From Lottia gigantea (lineage: Eukaryota; Mollusca; Gastropoda; Lottiidae), in assembly GCF_000327385.1 (NCBI RefSeq), contig NW_008711014.1, positions 246,458-310,457 on the forward strand: a DNA stretch of 64,000 nt, given 5' to 3'. Of the stretch, positions 27,994 through 38,650 are shown one piece after another. Below the pieces are notes generated by a model that did no database searches, was not told the DNA's origin, and saw only the letters and a program-made list of their open reading frames with translations. Within the stretch, counting starts at the first letter, position 1. The number at the start of each line of letters is the position of its first letter. The translations under genes were made by a program, and so were the position numbers.

Positions 27994-28764
27994 GTTTCAA
28001 ACTTATGTTACATTGTTTTTGGGCAATGTCTAATTAATTGTTTTTAAATTTAAAGTAGTTGAGTCTGTAAATTTTAATATTTTAAATCGATCCAATTAAC
28101 TGTGATATATTTATTTAATTTAATGTCGATATTAGAGATAGCTTATTGAAGATAATTCTATTTGTAATAAAACATATGACGAACACTTTTCTTTTAATTC
28201 TTCATCCGTCATTATTAACCCTAAATACAGTAGAATAGTGGGGCATGTTGTATGTTCACAATGTCTCATACCCCGACCTTGATTATGAAGAATGGAACTA
28301 TATGATTTTAATGCATTTCTAGTACTTTTGAAGCCTATTTACAAGTAGTCAAGACCCATTTAGACTCCTGAAAGTGGAGGGCGAGAGATTCTTTATACTC
28401 CCGTCATTTCCTTATGGCTGCCAGAAATATGTCCATGTCCATTCACGAGATAGTTTGAAACCCCACCATGTAGATTAAAGGACATTTTAAATCTTTTCAA
28501 TTCTTTTCAAGGTGGAATTTTATAAAAGATACCCAGAAAACACTTAATCTTAACGAATTAAACACCGGAAGCAATACATAAAACAATAAAAATGTATTTA
28601 TTTGTAGTCTATAGTATAGAAATGAGATTATTTCCCCTTCAACATGCATCATGTATTATATAGGATTCACAAGCTGTATAATTATAGCGAACAGTTTTCC
28701 CTTCAGGGTTTTTCCAAATAAAAAACATATTAATAGGATAAAGCCGGATCCACAAAGTTTTGAA

Positions 28765-28990
28765 TATTTAAAGAAAGAAACAACTATATTTTACAAGGAT
28801 AACAACTTATGTTCATTACACAATCAAGGGCCCTTTCTACCAGCTTGTCCTTGGCATTGATCTTTCCCAGATTATCTGTACCCATTTACAGCTGGGTCGA
28901 CTGGAATTATGAGTGAAGATGACTTTTTCAAGTTCATCGGACTTTCACACGGCAAGAGTTCATTAGAATGAAGCTGCGAAGATATGGTCA
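28765..28990 (+). repeat. Dispersed repeat family E
   Basis: Starting at AAGAAAGAAACAACTATATT, this segment shares blocks TTTACAAGGATA, TTTCTACCAGCT, GCATTGATCTTTC and TTTACAGCTGGGTCGACTGG with 55108-55270. A reverse-strand copy is at 37140-37290, and a fragment of its tail is near 46255-46325. It lacks obvious terminal inverted repeats, so the class is unknown; a SINE or a decayed DNA element would fit. It lies just past the 3' end of the receptor gene. Confidence 0.6.
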
Positions 28991-29025
28991 AGCTATCCAG
29001 TTGTCCTAGGATACAAAAATATCAG

Positions 29026-32000
29026 CTATATGTTGCCAATGTGATCATAATTTGGATTAGGGGTGGTCTCTTCCGATAATATTTGTCTTGTCGTGTTGTA
29101 GTCATCCTCGTCCAGCCCTTTAACAGGTACATGAGAATAGTTTTCATCGGGTACTTTGGAGTTATTACCCTTGGCTCTATCGAAATGGTCATAATCATCT
29201 GATTCCTTTGTATTACTGCCAACATGGCTGTACGCATTTCCTCCAGATTTTGGCTTGTGATCCTTATCATAGTTTTCTAACATCGACTTGTTCTGTAAGC
29301 ATTTGGAAGTGAAACACTCCTTTTCGTTACATGGTTCAGCATAATCACCAGCTTTTGATGAAATTTTGATCGGTTTCAAAGAGTCAATCGGCTCAGAATA
29401 TCCCGATGCCTTGATACGTGATTCTAACTGCTTCATGTTAACTATCTTCTTCCCGTCACGTGATAATCCAGTATTGTTGACGTCATCAGAGCTTGTGTTG
29501 TTGAAAGTATTCTGAGGGTTGCATGCATTAACCGATGTTGAATAATCATAATTGTTTAGTTCAAGTCGTTTGTTGTTTGCCTTGGGTACATTCGAATAGT
29601 TATTTGCTTCAGAAACAGCTTTACTTAGCTCTACACCTCTTTCTTCTCTTCTGGCTATGAATTTCTTACGCTTTCTGAAACGGAAGTAAATCGATAGCAG
29701 TCAATTATAATAGAAAGTGCAACAAGACCTCACCACAAATAGCACTACGAATTAATATTTAACATAGTTAGACGCACACTAACACACCCGAAGGTATAAG
29801 AATACAACTTGAAAAAGCATTAAATCAAAAATAAATATATAAGTTCCGATCTAAGCATAGTTCTTTTTGGGATCGTTAGCTTCACAACATCAACAGTTAT
29901 GTGCCCTTGATTCTAATTGACTATTACTGAAATCCCATAATCCAACAGAGTAAAAATCATTCTGCAACTGTCTATTGTGTCAGTTAAACTAAATCGGAAT
30001 GCTAACTGATCTTTCACAGAAGATCTTTTGTGTTAAAATATAGCTGAAGAACCTACCTATAAATGATGCAGCTAACGGCGATAATAATGACTATGATAGT
30101 CACACAGACCACTATAATTATGATGGTGGTGATACCGTTATCATCGCCAGATTTACCTGAAAATATTCAAACATATCAAATTGATAATAGAGTCTACCGG
30201 ATCATTCTTATCAGGCGAAACTCATGTTTGTCAAGCACAATCCTCGGTGGCTAAGAGGCCATAAGCTTGCTGTAGTCAAGTTCTAAAGCAATTCCAAGGT
30301 ATTCACTTGGAAAGCCTTTGTCATTGGCTACTTCAAAAGAGTGCATGGTCTTTTATTATCACGACCTGGAGAAATTCTGAAAATCTACAAATGAAAGTCA
30401 GTACAAACACCATTGACAGTGGTTGACATCACTTATGGTTATCACGGGGCATTTGATTGGTTTAAACGTATAGTGATCTTATACTTCTATTGATTGTTTT
30501 TCAGAATAAGAAGTCTACCTGCGTAAGATCGCGGCTCGGTGGATCTGGCCACAGCTAATGTTGTCACTGGACCTGGTATTTCCAAAATAGAGCAGTTGAT
30601 ATTAAGCATTCCGTCCTTAGCTGTAAAACCAAGTGATATTTGGTCGTGTTGACGTGGATCTGGTAGTAACTTCAGTATAACCACACTAGCCGTATTTAAT
30701 GTATTGTTCCTGTAGATGCTAGTCCCGGCTGAAAACGTCCTACTCTCACCAAAAACATCTACTTCCAGAACAGTTTGACTGGTTTTTTGAATAGCTATCC
30801 AGTTTCTATAAAAATTCAACCGATTCGTTGGTTTGATAATACACAGAAGTCCTCGGTCTGCGCTTTTGTAATATTTTCCGTCATAGTAAAAGCGAATTCT
30901 AGTAGAATTTTTTGTCAAAACTTCTTCATCTGAAAGGAAATGCAGATTTTCATCTGCAAAACAAACACAATATTGGTAAATAGAGATGGAAAAATTTGGG
31001 AGTCTGCAACAAATTTCGTATCCAGACACCCGGTTGTACACATAATCATTGTATAATATTGATTAATCATCGTTTACTCTGTTTCTGACATCAATATCAA
31101 GGTTTCATTTGTTTCAGACACTTCCATATTGTACTTAGAAGCCTGTCAAACCTAAACGGCTGGTACAAACTGGAGATAAATTGCAAATGCGGAAGCGTTT
31201 CTATGGAGGCTCTGTAAAGTATTTCCAGGCATATTTTGAGTCAGAAGCGTACGCAAATCATATTTTGAAATTTCTATGAGATGAATTGGGGATACAATAA
31301 TAGGATGTAGAAACAAATACTCCCCACCCCACCACCCATATTGTAATCTCGATTTAATGATTTGAAACTTTTCCCTTTAGGGTGAAGGTTTATCTGGAGA
31401 CAACTAAGGTTACGAAGAGCCGTATAGTACTAGTATATGGTACCCACCTTCACAAGTAAACCTAATAGTAGACTCGTTATTGAGTTCCGGTTTGAAATGA
31501 CAACTTTCAACATAAGAACAGTTTCTATATAGTTCCTCCAATTCTGAGTCTGGAAATTTGTTGTCAGGACATGGTGAATAGCAGGCAGAGTAGAGGAATA
31601 TTTTACCATCAGTACAATTCAGATTATGAGGTGAAGAAATCTCTGTACTAGTACTTATTTGACCTGATACTATACAAAACAACAATACATCTATAACATT
31701 AAAGGAATTATTCCAATTTTCAATCAGGCGTCTGCAGATCCTGCAATTCCACTAAAACTAAGTGTTTGATGTCATGCTAATCGCGAAGGGCCTTAACTGA
31801 TACAAGCATATTATTTTGCGATTAGTGACGTCATCAAACACTCAGTTTTAGTGGAATTGCAGGAACCACGGACGTCTGATTGAAAATTGGAATGGTGAAA
31901 ATTGAAACTATGTCCCCGATACATGTATTTTTTTTTTTAGAAAACCTCTTTACAATCCTTTTAACTTAATATGGTTAAGAAATGCTGAGCGGAAATTAAG

Positions 32001-32697
32001 AGGTGGCAGTTCGTACAGGTTTGACTGCACGTGATTAGTATTCGTTATTCGGAGACATAGAAATACCCTATCAGAAATGCATGAAGTTGTGTTATTGCCC
32101 TTCGTATATAAATATCACCAAAATGTTAATGTGGCTTTGATCCAGTCGGACAATACTCTTCTTATCGAGGTCAAAGATTAGAAAATAACTAGGGGTAGGC
32201 GAGCAGGTCGATTTTTCCATTGTTGAAACCCTTTGCGGAAGTAAAGAGAAGAATGTGAAACAAATTGTGAACAATGTGAATCATAATTCTACAATCAGCG
32301 GCGTTTCGTCTACGGTTATTATGGGGATTGGGGTTTTTCTGATGAACCCTTGTAAATAGTGTCTCCACTACAACCAAGTCCAAGGGCCCCACCCTTCAGA
32401 TCGCCCTCATCTCCAGAAAAAAAAGTCAAAATTTTAAGCAAAATGTCCCCATAGTAAGTATCTACAAAGTTAACACACAATATAAAATTGTTCACAACGT
32501 ATACTGGGACCCAACCAAGCAGAGCATATGATAAAAAATAAAACAAAGTCTCAACCCACTTAGGTCCAAGCCCCCACTCATATTGTTGAGCCACTGTTTG
32601 TAAGCACATTTCAAATAGCAAATTGTTAAAAATAAAACTATTGCTTACCTAAAGTTGTTGCCAAATTTAAAAGTATTGTAAGATTTAGAGTCTCCAT
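29026..32697 (-). CDS. Type I receptor: SUEL-lectin-like ectodomain, tyrosine-rich tail (484 residues)
   Basis: There are five exons, all GT-AG and in phase: 32697-32649, 31669-31448, 30953-30519, 30156-30057 and 29674-29026. Residues 1-19 form a signal peptide. Residues 35-89 hold six cysteines plus a final C-E in an arrangement like SUEL/rhamnose-type lectin domains (CxxGxIxLYSAxY ... NCSYVESCHF ... IRFTCE), with several N-glycosylation sites. Residues 91-235 are an unidentified extracellular domain. The membrane span is 244-268, followed by the stop-transfer RKRKK. The tail (269-484) has eleven tyrosines, including YSNV at 295, YSEP at 361, YAEP at 380, YSHV at 417 and 448, YDHF at 430 and YDHI at 478. 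These fit SH2-ligand types (pYxN, YxxP, Yxx[VIF]). It is probably a cell-surface recognition receptor signalling through a tyrosine kinase. The lectin call is by pattern only and the partner is unknown. The gene appears intact. Confidence 0.87.
31700..31968. repeat. Family A foldback element in receptor intron 1
   Basis: The right end is complete (AGAAAACCTCTTTACAATCC), while the left end is shortened to TTAAAGGAATTATTCCAATT. Long mirrored inner blocks remain, for example TGCAATTCCACTAAAACTAA against its complement. It lies between the signal-peptide exon and the lectin-like exon. Confidence 0.75.
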
Positions 32698-33021
32698 TTA
32701 AATGCGATGTTTCCAATGATGCGTAAAGAATGAATAATATTATTATTCATATTAAAACTTCCTCGTTATAAGAGAGCCATTGTCGAAACACCAACAATTA
32801 CCAATACAAATACACACTCTAATGTAGTTACACCCCCTTTCATGTATTTCCCGTGTAAAGAGACTTTATTTTCCTGTTTGGATTAAGTTTTTCTTGTCCG
32901 TTTTAATATAAAATTGTTTTCAGACATCCTACAAAGAAATGTATTTGTATAAAATTGTTGACTTTTCTGTGGTTTCGGGAGTTCTGTTCATGAAAATTTG
33001 TGTTAAGTCCGATAGGTATAA

Positions 33022-33153
33022 AAAAAAAACACGCGGGAATATATTATGGTATAAAACACTTCCATCAGATATGAATCTCAGAAGGACACGTGTAGATTAT
33101 TTTTTTTTTTTCAAGAAGTGTGTTATACCATAATATATTCCATTGTGTTTTAA
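33022..33153. repeat. Foldback element, about 130 bp
   Basis: GGAATATATTATGGTATAAA at 33037 mirrors TTATACCATAATATATTCC at 33123-33141. The pairing extends outward through AAAACAC and inward through ACACTTC. The centre includes a T-run. There is no coding capacity and no other copy was recognised. Confidence 0.65.
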
Positions 33154-33649
33154 GCCCGTATTCTTATAATCGTTAACCTTGGCAAAAATTAGCTCAAACT
33201 GGAACACAAAGTGGGACTCAAATTATTGCTCTTACGCTTACTCCTAGACACCTGATACCAGTTTTTATTATGATATACTTCCTCATGTGAAAAGTTTATT
33301 ATCTGCTAGCAATGTTTTGCCAACATATTGTTCTGTTTCTGTTTTCTTTTTTCATCTCATTCTCATTTAAATTGACCTTTTGAACCGTCGTGAATTGTTG
33401 TACAACGGACTACTCACAATATATAGAGAATGAAACAGGAAGTGAGTTTAAGAAGTCAGGATGATGATATAGATTGTATTGTCCTGGTTGTTTTTGTTGT
33501 TTACAATAAATAGCTTAATTTAACCAAATTCATGGTCGTCTGTAGGCATCAGTAAGTGGACCAAGGGATTGAAGAGGGTGCCGACAGAACCAGGCATTTA
33601 AGAACTCAATTAAATTTGAAACTGAGATGTGTGTGTTTAGGTGTGGGCA

Positions 33650-34080
33650 GGGGGGAGGAGGGGGGGGGGGGGGGTGGAAATTAATTTCTTAATTTCTAAA
33701 AGGGGGGGGGGGGGGGATCCTAAAAAAACCCTTTACCCATTTAGCTTCCAAAAACTTTTTGAAAATTATAGCCCCCCCACGGTTACAAAAAGCCCAAAGG
33801 TTACCGGCCCCCCAAACAAAAAGGGCCCCGAAGTTACCCAAATTTTTAATTGGTTACAAACCANNNNNNNNNNNNNNNNNNNNNNNNNNNNNNNNNNNNN
33901 NNNNNNNNNNNNNGGGGGGGGGGGGGGGTCGTAGAAAAGCCATTGACCAATTTAGCTTCAAATAACTTTCTGAAATTTATAGCCCTCCAACGTTTACATA
34001 ATGCCTAATGTTTACAGTCCGCCTATACATAAAGTGCTCGTAAGTTACACAAATTCTTAATTGATTACAAACGAATCCGG
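33650..34080. other. Assembly gap (50 N) flanked by poly-G and a noisy duplicate
   Basis: Ns occupy 33864-33913. The left flank (about 33730-33863) has stretched homopolymers and reads like an error-rich version of the right flank (about 33940-34075). Both contain TTTAGCTTC, AATTATAGCCC / ATTTATAGCCC, GTTAC and TTAATTG(G/A)TTACAAAC(C/G)A in the same order. Open frames here should be ignored. Confidence 0.9.
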
Positions 34081-36718
34081 TGTTTGGTAGACCTACTCAA
34101 GATAAGATAGTGGAACATTACAAAGGTCACGAACCTTCTAAATCAGACCCATTGCGGATTCCTACTCCCACCAGAAGTTAATATAACTACAAGATAATGT
34201 AACGTGTTTATTTCTATAATAATATAATGTATATTGAGATACAGATATATAGAGAGACGACTATCATCAATCCAGAAAGAGGTGGTTTTAGTTAAACCTT
34301 AAGAAAGTCCTTAGTCCAAAACGCATAACCACATATTACAACAACGAGTTTCACCATATCTCGGAGCCAAGAAAGGATTTGTCAACCGCTACGGCATTTT
34401 CCTTTAGTAACGGTAGTAGATTAACGATAATATCGTAATATCGAACCTTGCTAAAGGAACATGCCGCTACGGATTCTATTTTATTAACCGTATGGATTAT
34501 CTCCTCGTGGGTTCAGTTTTTGATGTGTTTATGGTCATGTGTATCCTGATTACAATCGATTGTCCGATATTTACTTAACCAATCATATTACTTCATCCTT
34601 TTCAGTTTAGATGTGTTACAACCCTGATACCAATGTTGTATGATCGGATTAGCTCCCAAAAACTCTAGAACTTTTAGACCGTTGACCGGTGAAATGTGAA
34701 GAGCTCGTTGTGCTCTTGATTAAATTAGTGCTGTAAGCCAAATGTCTATTTGTTTTAGCATTTGGTTTTGGAATATCAGGATTTCAAACTTTGTATTAGG
34801 AACTAAATAATGAGTCAAGTTGAAGTCATAGGTGTCTATGCTCGAAAACCGTCATTCAGAAACAATGTCAGGTTATGGATGGCTTTCGTGGGCCTCGACG
34901 CTCTGGAGAAATTTGTTAAAAGTGTTTGAGTGGAAATTCTTTCATTGGGATGTGAACAGATCTGTGTAATTTATGTGACAACTTAATATATTTCAGAAAA
35001 ACTATTTTTTGTAGGCTTATTCTCATATCAAACCCAGGGATCTCATTCTCAAACTCGAACTAATTATGGTTCTAGTGTTTGATTGGTCACATCATTTAAG
35101 TCAAATTTAATATCCAATCAGAATATTATTGTATTACCAAGCTCCTTGGATCTTTAGGTAAAATTATCATTTTAGATTTATTATCATTTCCAATTAGAAT
35201 ACTGTATTACCGACTGAAGCTAAGTTTTGAGAACGAGACCCCGGGCGTTGAAAATAGTATATAATAGATAGATATTAGTATTTTTAAAAATATAATATAT
35301 GACTTCACAGGACACATCTCGGCATGTTGATCTGTTTTCAGCGAGACGGGAAAAACTTTCTCCAAAACCTTGAATCATCCTGTAAGTAAACGAAAATCCA
35401 ACATTATTGGTATCACTGAGCATGAAGTCTGTGACATACGATATTCTTGGCAGAGTATTGTTTTCTTTTCACTAAATCTAATTGGTCGAGGCAGAAGTGC
35501 TCGACCAATGATAATTAAACGAAATATTGCTTGAAAGTTATTAAGTGGAGATTACATTTGTCATTCGCTATCACATACCTGATAAGAAACGAGAACGCTG
35601 CTTGGTCAAAGTGAATATGAAGAGACACACAGGGGGAGGTTATCGGTTTAACATTGAAGACACAGATACCATGGCTAAGTATTGCGGGATGTGGGTTGAT
35701 GAGGAACAGGACCTGTTGCTCGAACTATTTCGGGTCAACGTTGTGGTCTGATTGCGTTAGACGAGTTGCGTTAATAACATAATTTACTATTGCTATTAAT
35801 AATAATAATATGAGCACTTATACATTCTAGCGTAAGTACTTATAAAATTAGTCTATGGCCTATAGACGTGATGCCAATGGCTTAAGTGCACGTTTGGTTA
35901 TTTATCCAACCTTTATATTGTTTTAAATATAAACGTAACAGTACATCGTTAAATATTTAAATATCACGTTTTCACCTTCTACAAGTTATTAATGAAAATA
36001 GATATTAGTTTAAGTTATTGACATCATCACGTGATTGATTTCAAATGCGCCAATTATTGGCTAAAAGATGACTGATCGTCTTATTTAGCTCATTTATTGA
36101 AGAGCTGTTAAAGGGGGATAACAAACAGTGTTTGACGCGAGTCGATAAAGCGACCATAATCCCGTGAACATCAAAACGGAAATCGATAGCGCGTACAATA
36201 AGATGATATAATTACTTCTGAAAACATTATCAAAGATATCTTCCACGACTTTTATTACAGTTTAAGTGATTAACATTAGAAAACATCCATTGCAATTTAC
36301 GACACCCCTGAGTCAAAGAGGATTTCATTGAATTTAGAACTTTCTCAATAAACATGGATAAGAGAAGCTAATATAGAAAAACCGACTTGCACTCTTGGCT
36401 ATTGTATTGACGTGACTACCATTTAAATTTCTTTTGATCACAGGCCTGTGATATTATGTGGGGTGGAGGCGGATGTTGCATGTCCTGATGACCCTGCTGA
36501 AAATGGGTACGTTTATCAGGTAACAAGAGAATTGGCCAGCTGTTAGACAGAAACCTCGCAAACCAACATTATTCTTTTAAATAATGGTTGTTTCTAGTTT
36601 CTGTGTTTATACCATAGTTGCCCTTCTACCATGAAGGCTGTGTTTACACAGAATTATTTGTCATTGAATATTCTATAACGGTCTACGTAACGATGTTTTT
36701 ATCAGCACAACAGTTGTT
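34081..36718. other. Non-coding stretch, no gene seen
   Basis: This is AT-rich sequence. The open frame at 35545-35751 encodes a hydrophilic peptide with a somewhat protein-like make-up but has no recognisable domain. A short segment at 36446-36520 with an acceptor-like TTTGATCACAG reads R-P-V-I-L-C-G-V-E-A, faintly like isochorismatase-fold proteins. Both are too weak to call as exons. Confidence 0.35.
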
Positions 36719-36957
36719 TAAGGGGTTATAAAGAGGTGTTCTGTTTTTTTTATTTGTAGCGAAGCCACTTAAAATGTCTGTGGTTTCTTTAATTACAGAA
36801 ATGCTTAACCGTGTCCTTGCAAAAATTATATTTAAGAAAGCAACGTCATAAAACGCTTATAGTTTAAGTGGAATTGCAAGACATCTGATTGAAAATAGCT
36901 ATAAGTGTCTCCAACACACACGAACAGTCTAGAAAACCTCTTTAAGTTCATAAAATT
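36719..36957. repeat. Family A foldback element (diverged)
   Basis: The left end is TTAAGGGGTTATAAAGAGGT and the right end is AGAAAACCTCTTTAA. AATGTCTGTGGTTTC and GACATCTGATTGAAAATAG are its inner cores. It is shorter and more decayed than the copy at 27702. Confidence 0.6.
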
Positions 36958-37139
36958 TAACTAACCGTTGAGTATGGTGGCGAGGGTTGTTTATTGTTCA
37001 TTTTGCTTATTAGATATCTTAATCCTTTAAGAAACTGTAAAGAATCGTCGTCCTCGGATGTCCAATTATCTTCTAAACTAGGCACTCTGTAATAAAAAAT
37101 CGAGGTTTGAAGGATTTGATGCAGCGTTGTGTTTACTCA

Positions 37140-37290
37140 ATCTACCGAGCTGTATATGGGTACGGATAAGCTTTGAAAAATTAATGCTAAATGGTTTGGC
37201 AAAGGATCAGCTGGTAGATAAGTGTTTCCAGAACCTACGTTACCCTTGTAAAATATGGTTGTTTTTTTCTTTCTTTTGAATGTTTGTTGT
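37140..37290 (-). repeat. Dispersed repeat family E, reverse copy
   Basis: The minus strand contains AAAGAAAGAAAAAAACAACC, TTTTACAAGGGTAACG, TCTACCAGCTGATCC and CCCATATACAGCT, in the same order as the copies at 28765 and 55108. It is more diverged than either. Confidence 0.55.
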
Positions 37291-37429
37291 TTCATTATTA
37301 CTGATACGTTATCGTAGTAGGTGTGTTTCACTTGTCCATAAATTTCTGGCTAACACAAACTTTGGTCCCTGGTCACTGTTTCAGGTTGTTTTAACGCGGA
37401 CCGGTGATTTCAAATTATTACCTCCACAC

Positions 37430-38650
37430 TGAGCCATCTAGTATTCCTCACATGAGATACATATCTCTGTTGACTTTACTACCAGCCAGTTGCATTTTTT
37501 CAAGATATGGACATGGCACCACGAGCGTAAGAATGGAAGAAGGTTAATATGAGACCTGGAGATTGAGACCAATGATTAAGCATTTACCAGAATAATACTT
37601 ACATTTTTGACTGTAATCTTTGATGTGAAGGAATGATTGGGAAATTATAATCAGTGTTTCTCTTGGCAGCTACTCCACGACATTTTGGTGCGAAAACAAA
37701 CTTCCTGCAATAGGAAAATAAATTTGTACTCAAGAGAACTGTCCCTTAAATGCGAATACAATGAAGAATCACATATGCAAACACAATCGATTAGTGCAGT
37801 CAAGATCTTTCACTGCAGCAAGAAGGTTCGAATTAGGAGATCATGGAATGTAAATTGATAAGCTACATAGATTTAGGGACGTGGATCTAGGTCAATACGT
37901 CTTTGAGCTGTGAGATGACCTTGTCCCTTTCGCTGGCCCCTACGGTTAATTCATGCTATAAGATCTTAAAACGATTGCTATTGTGTAAGGTATATTTTAG
38001 TTTTGAAAGCGCATTTCTGTGTCACTGTAGAGTCCCTAAAAGATTACCCTCATATTCAAAATTCCATGGGTATTCCAGGTGTTGTAATTGTATTGACATG
38101 GCTTTATGTCCTACGAAAGAGAAAGTACTGGTATAGGTCACCGACAGGGATCGACAACATGACCACAACACAATGCTCTACTTACGTGCAATCTAACTTT
38201 CTGGAATCTGTTATTAGGACTAAAACTATGAGGAGTAACCCGAAAATTGAAAACACCTTTTCTGCCATCGTCCGATTCATGATCTCTGAAAAATATATAA
38301 AAAAAACTTTTTAAATTCTGTAATGAAGGTGTCCGTGACTAATTTGCGATTTTATTTTTCAGTTTTCATCACCTGGATTTTCTAGTGATGATTCTATTTT
38401 AACTGACCATAAGATCGATCAAGGCTGTATATATTTGACAGGCCACAAGAACAGCACTTAATTTTATAAATGTACCCTTCCAATTACACCTCTTTAGGGA
38501 GCCACAAGGTCTTTCTCAGTTGAGATACGTGTATTTGTTGACGTCCAGCTGGTGGCATTTCTCAAGGTATTAATTCTTTGACATGACACCCCGAGGATAA
38601 GAAAGGAAGAAAAGTGTAAACTAAAAATTGAGACCAATTATTGTCATGAA
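37430..38650 (+). repeat. Pair of diverged direct repeats of about 150 bp
   Basis: The segments at about 37430-37585 and 38498-38645 share, in the same order, GAGCCA, TGAGATAC, a CAG(C)TGG/CCAGTTG block, GACATG(A/G)CACC, AGGA/GCGTAAGAA, GGAAGAA and GAGACCAAT. The 900 bp between them have no convincing gene; the open frame at 38003-38314 has a short hydrophobic run and basic residues but no splice support. Confidence 0.45.

Larger units (their letters stand above)
26020..28760. other. 3' flank of the acidic-protein gene and intergenic DNA
   Basis: No coding region is seen. An AATAAA at about 27397 could end the long 3' untranslated region, but the site cannot be fixed. The stretch contains one family D and one family A element, listed separately. 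The rest is AT-rich and featureless to the eye. Confidence 0.45.

Noticed and set aside
33641-33965. Glycine-rich open frames around the gap
   Set aside because: They consist of poly-G, Ns and homopolymer-stretched sequence, an assembly artefact.
36446-36520. Possible exon reading R-P-V-I-L-C-G-V-E-A
   Set aside because: The likeness to isochorismatase-fold proteins is only a few residues, without neighbouring exons.
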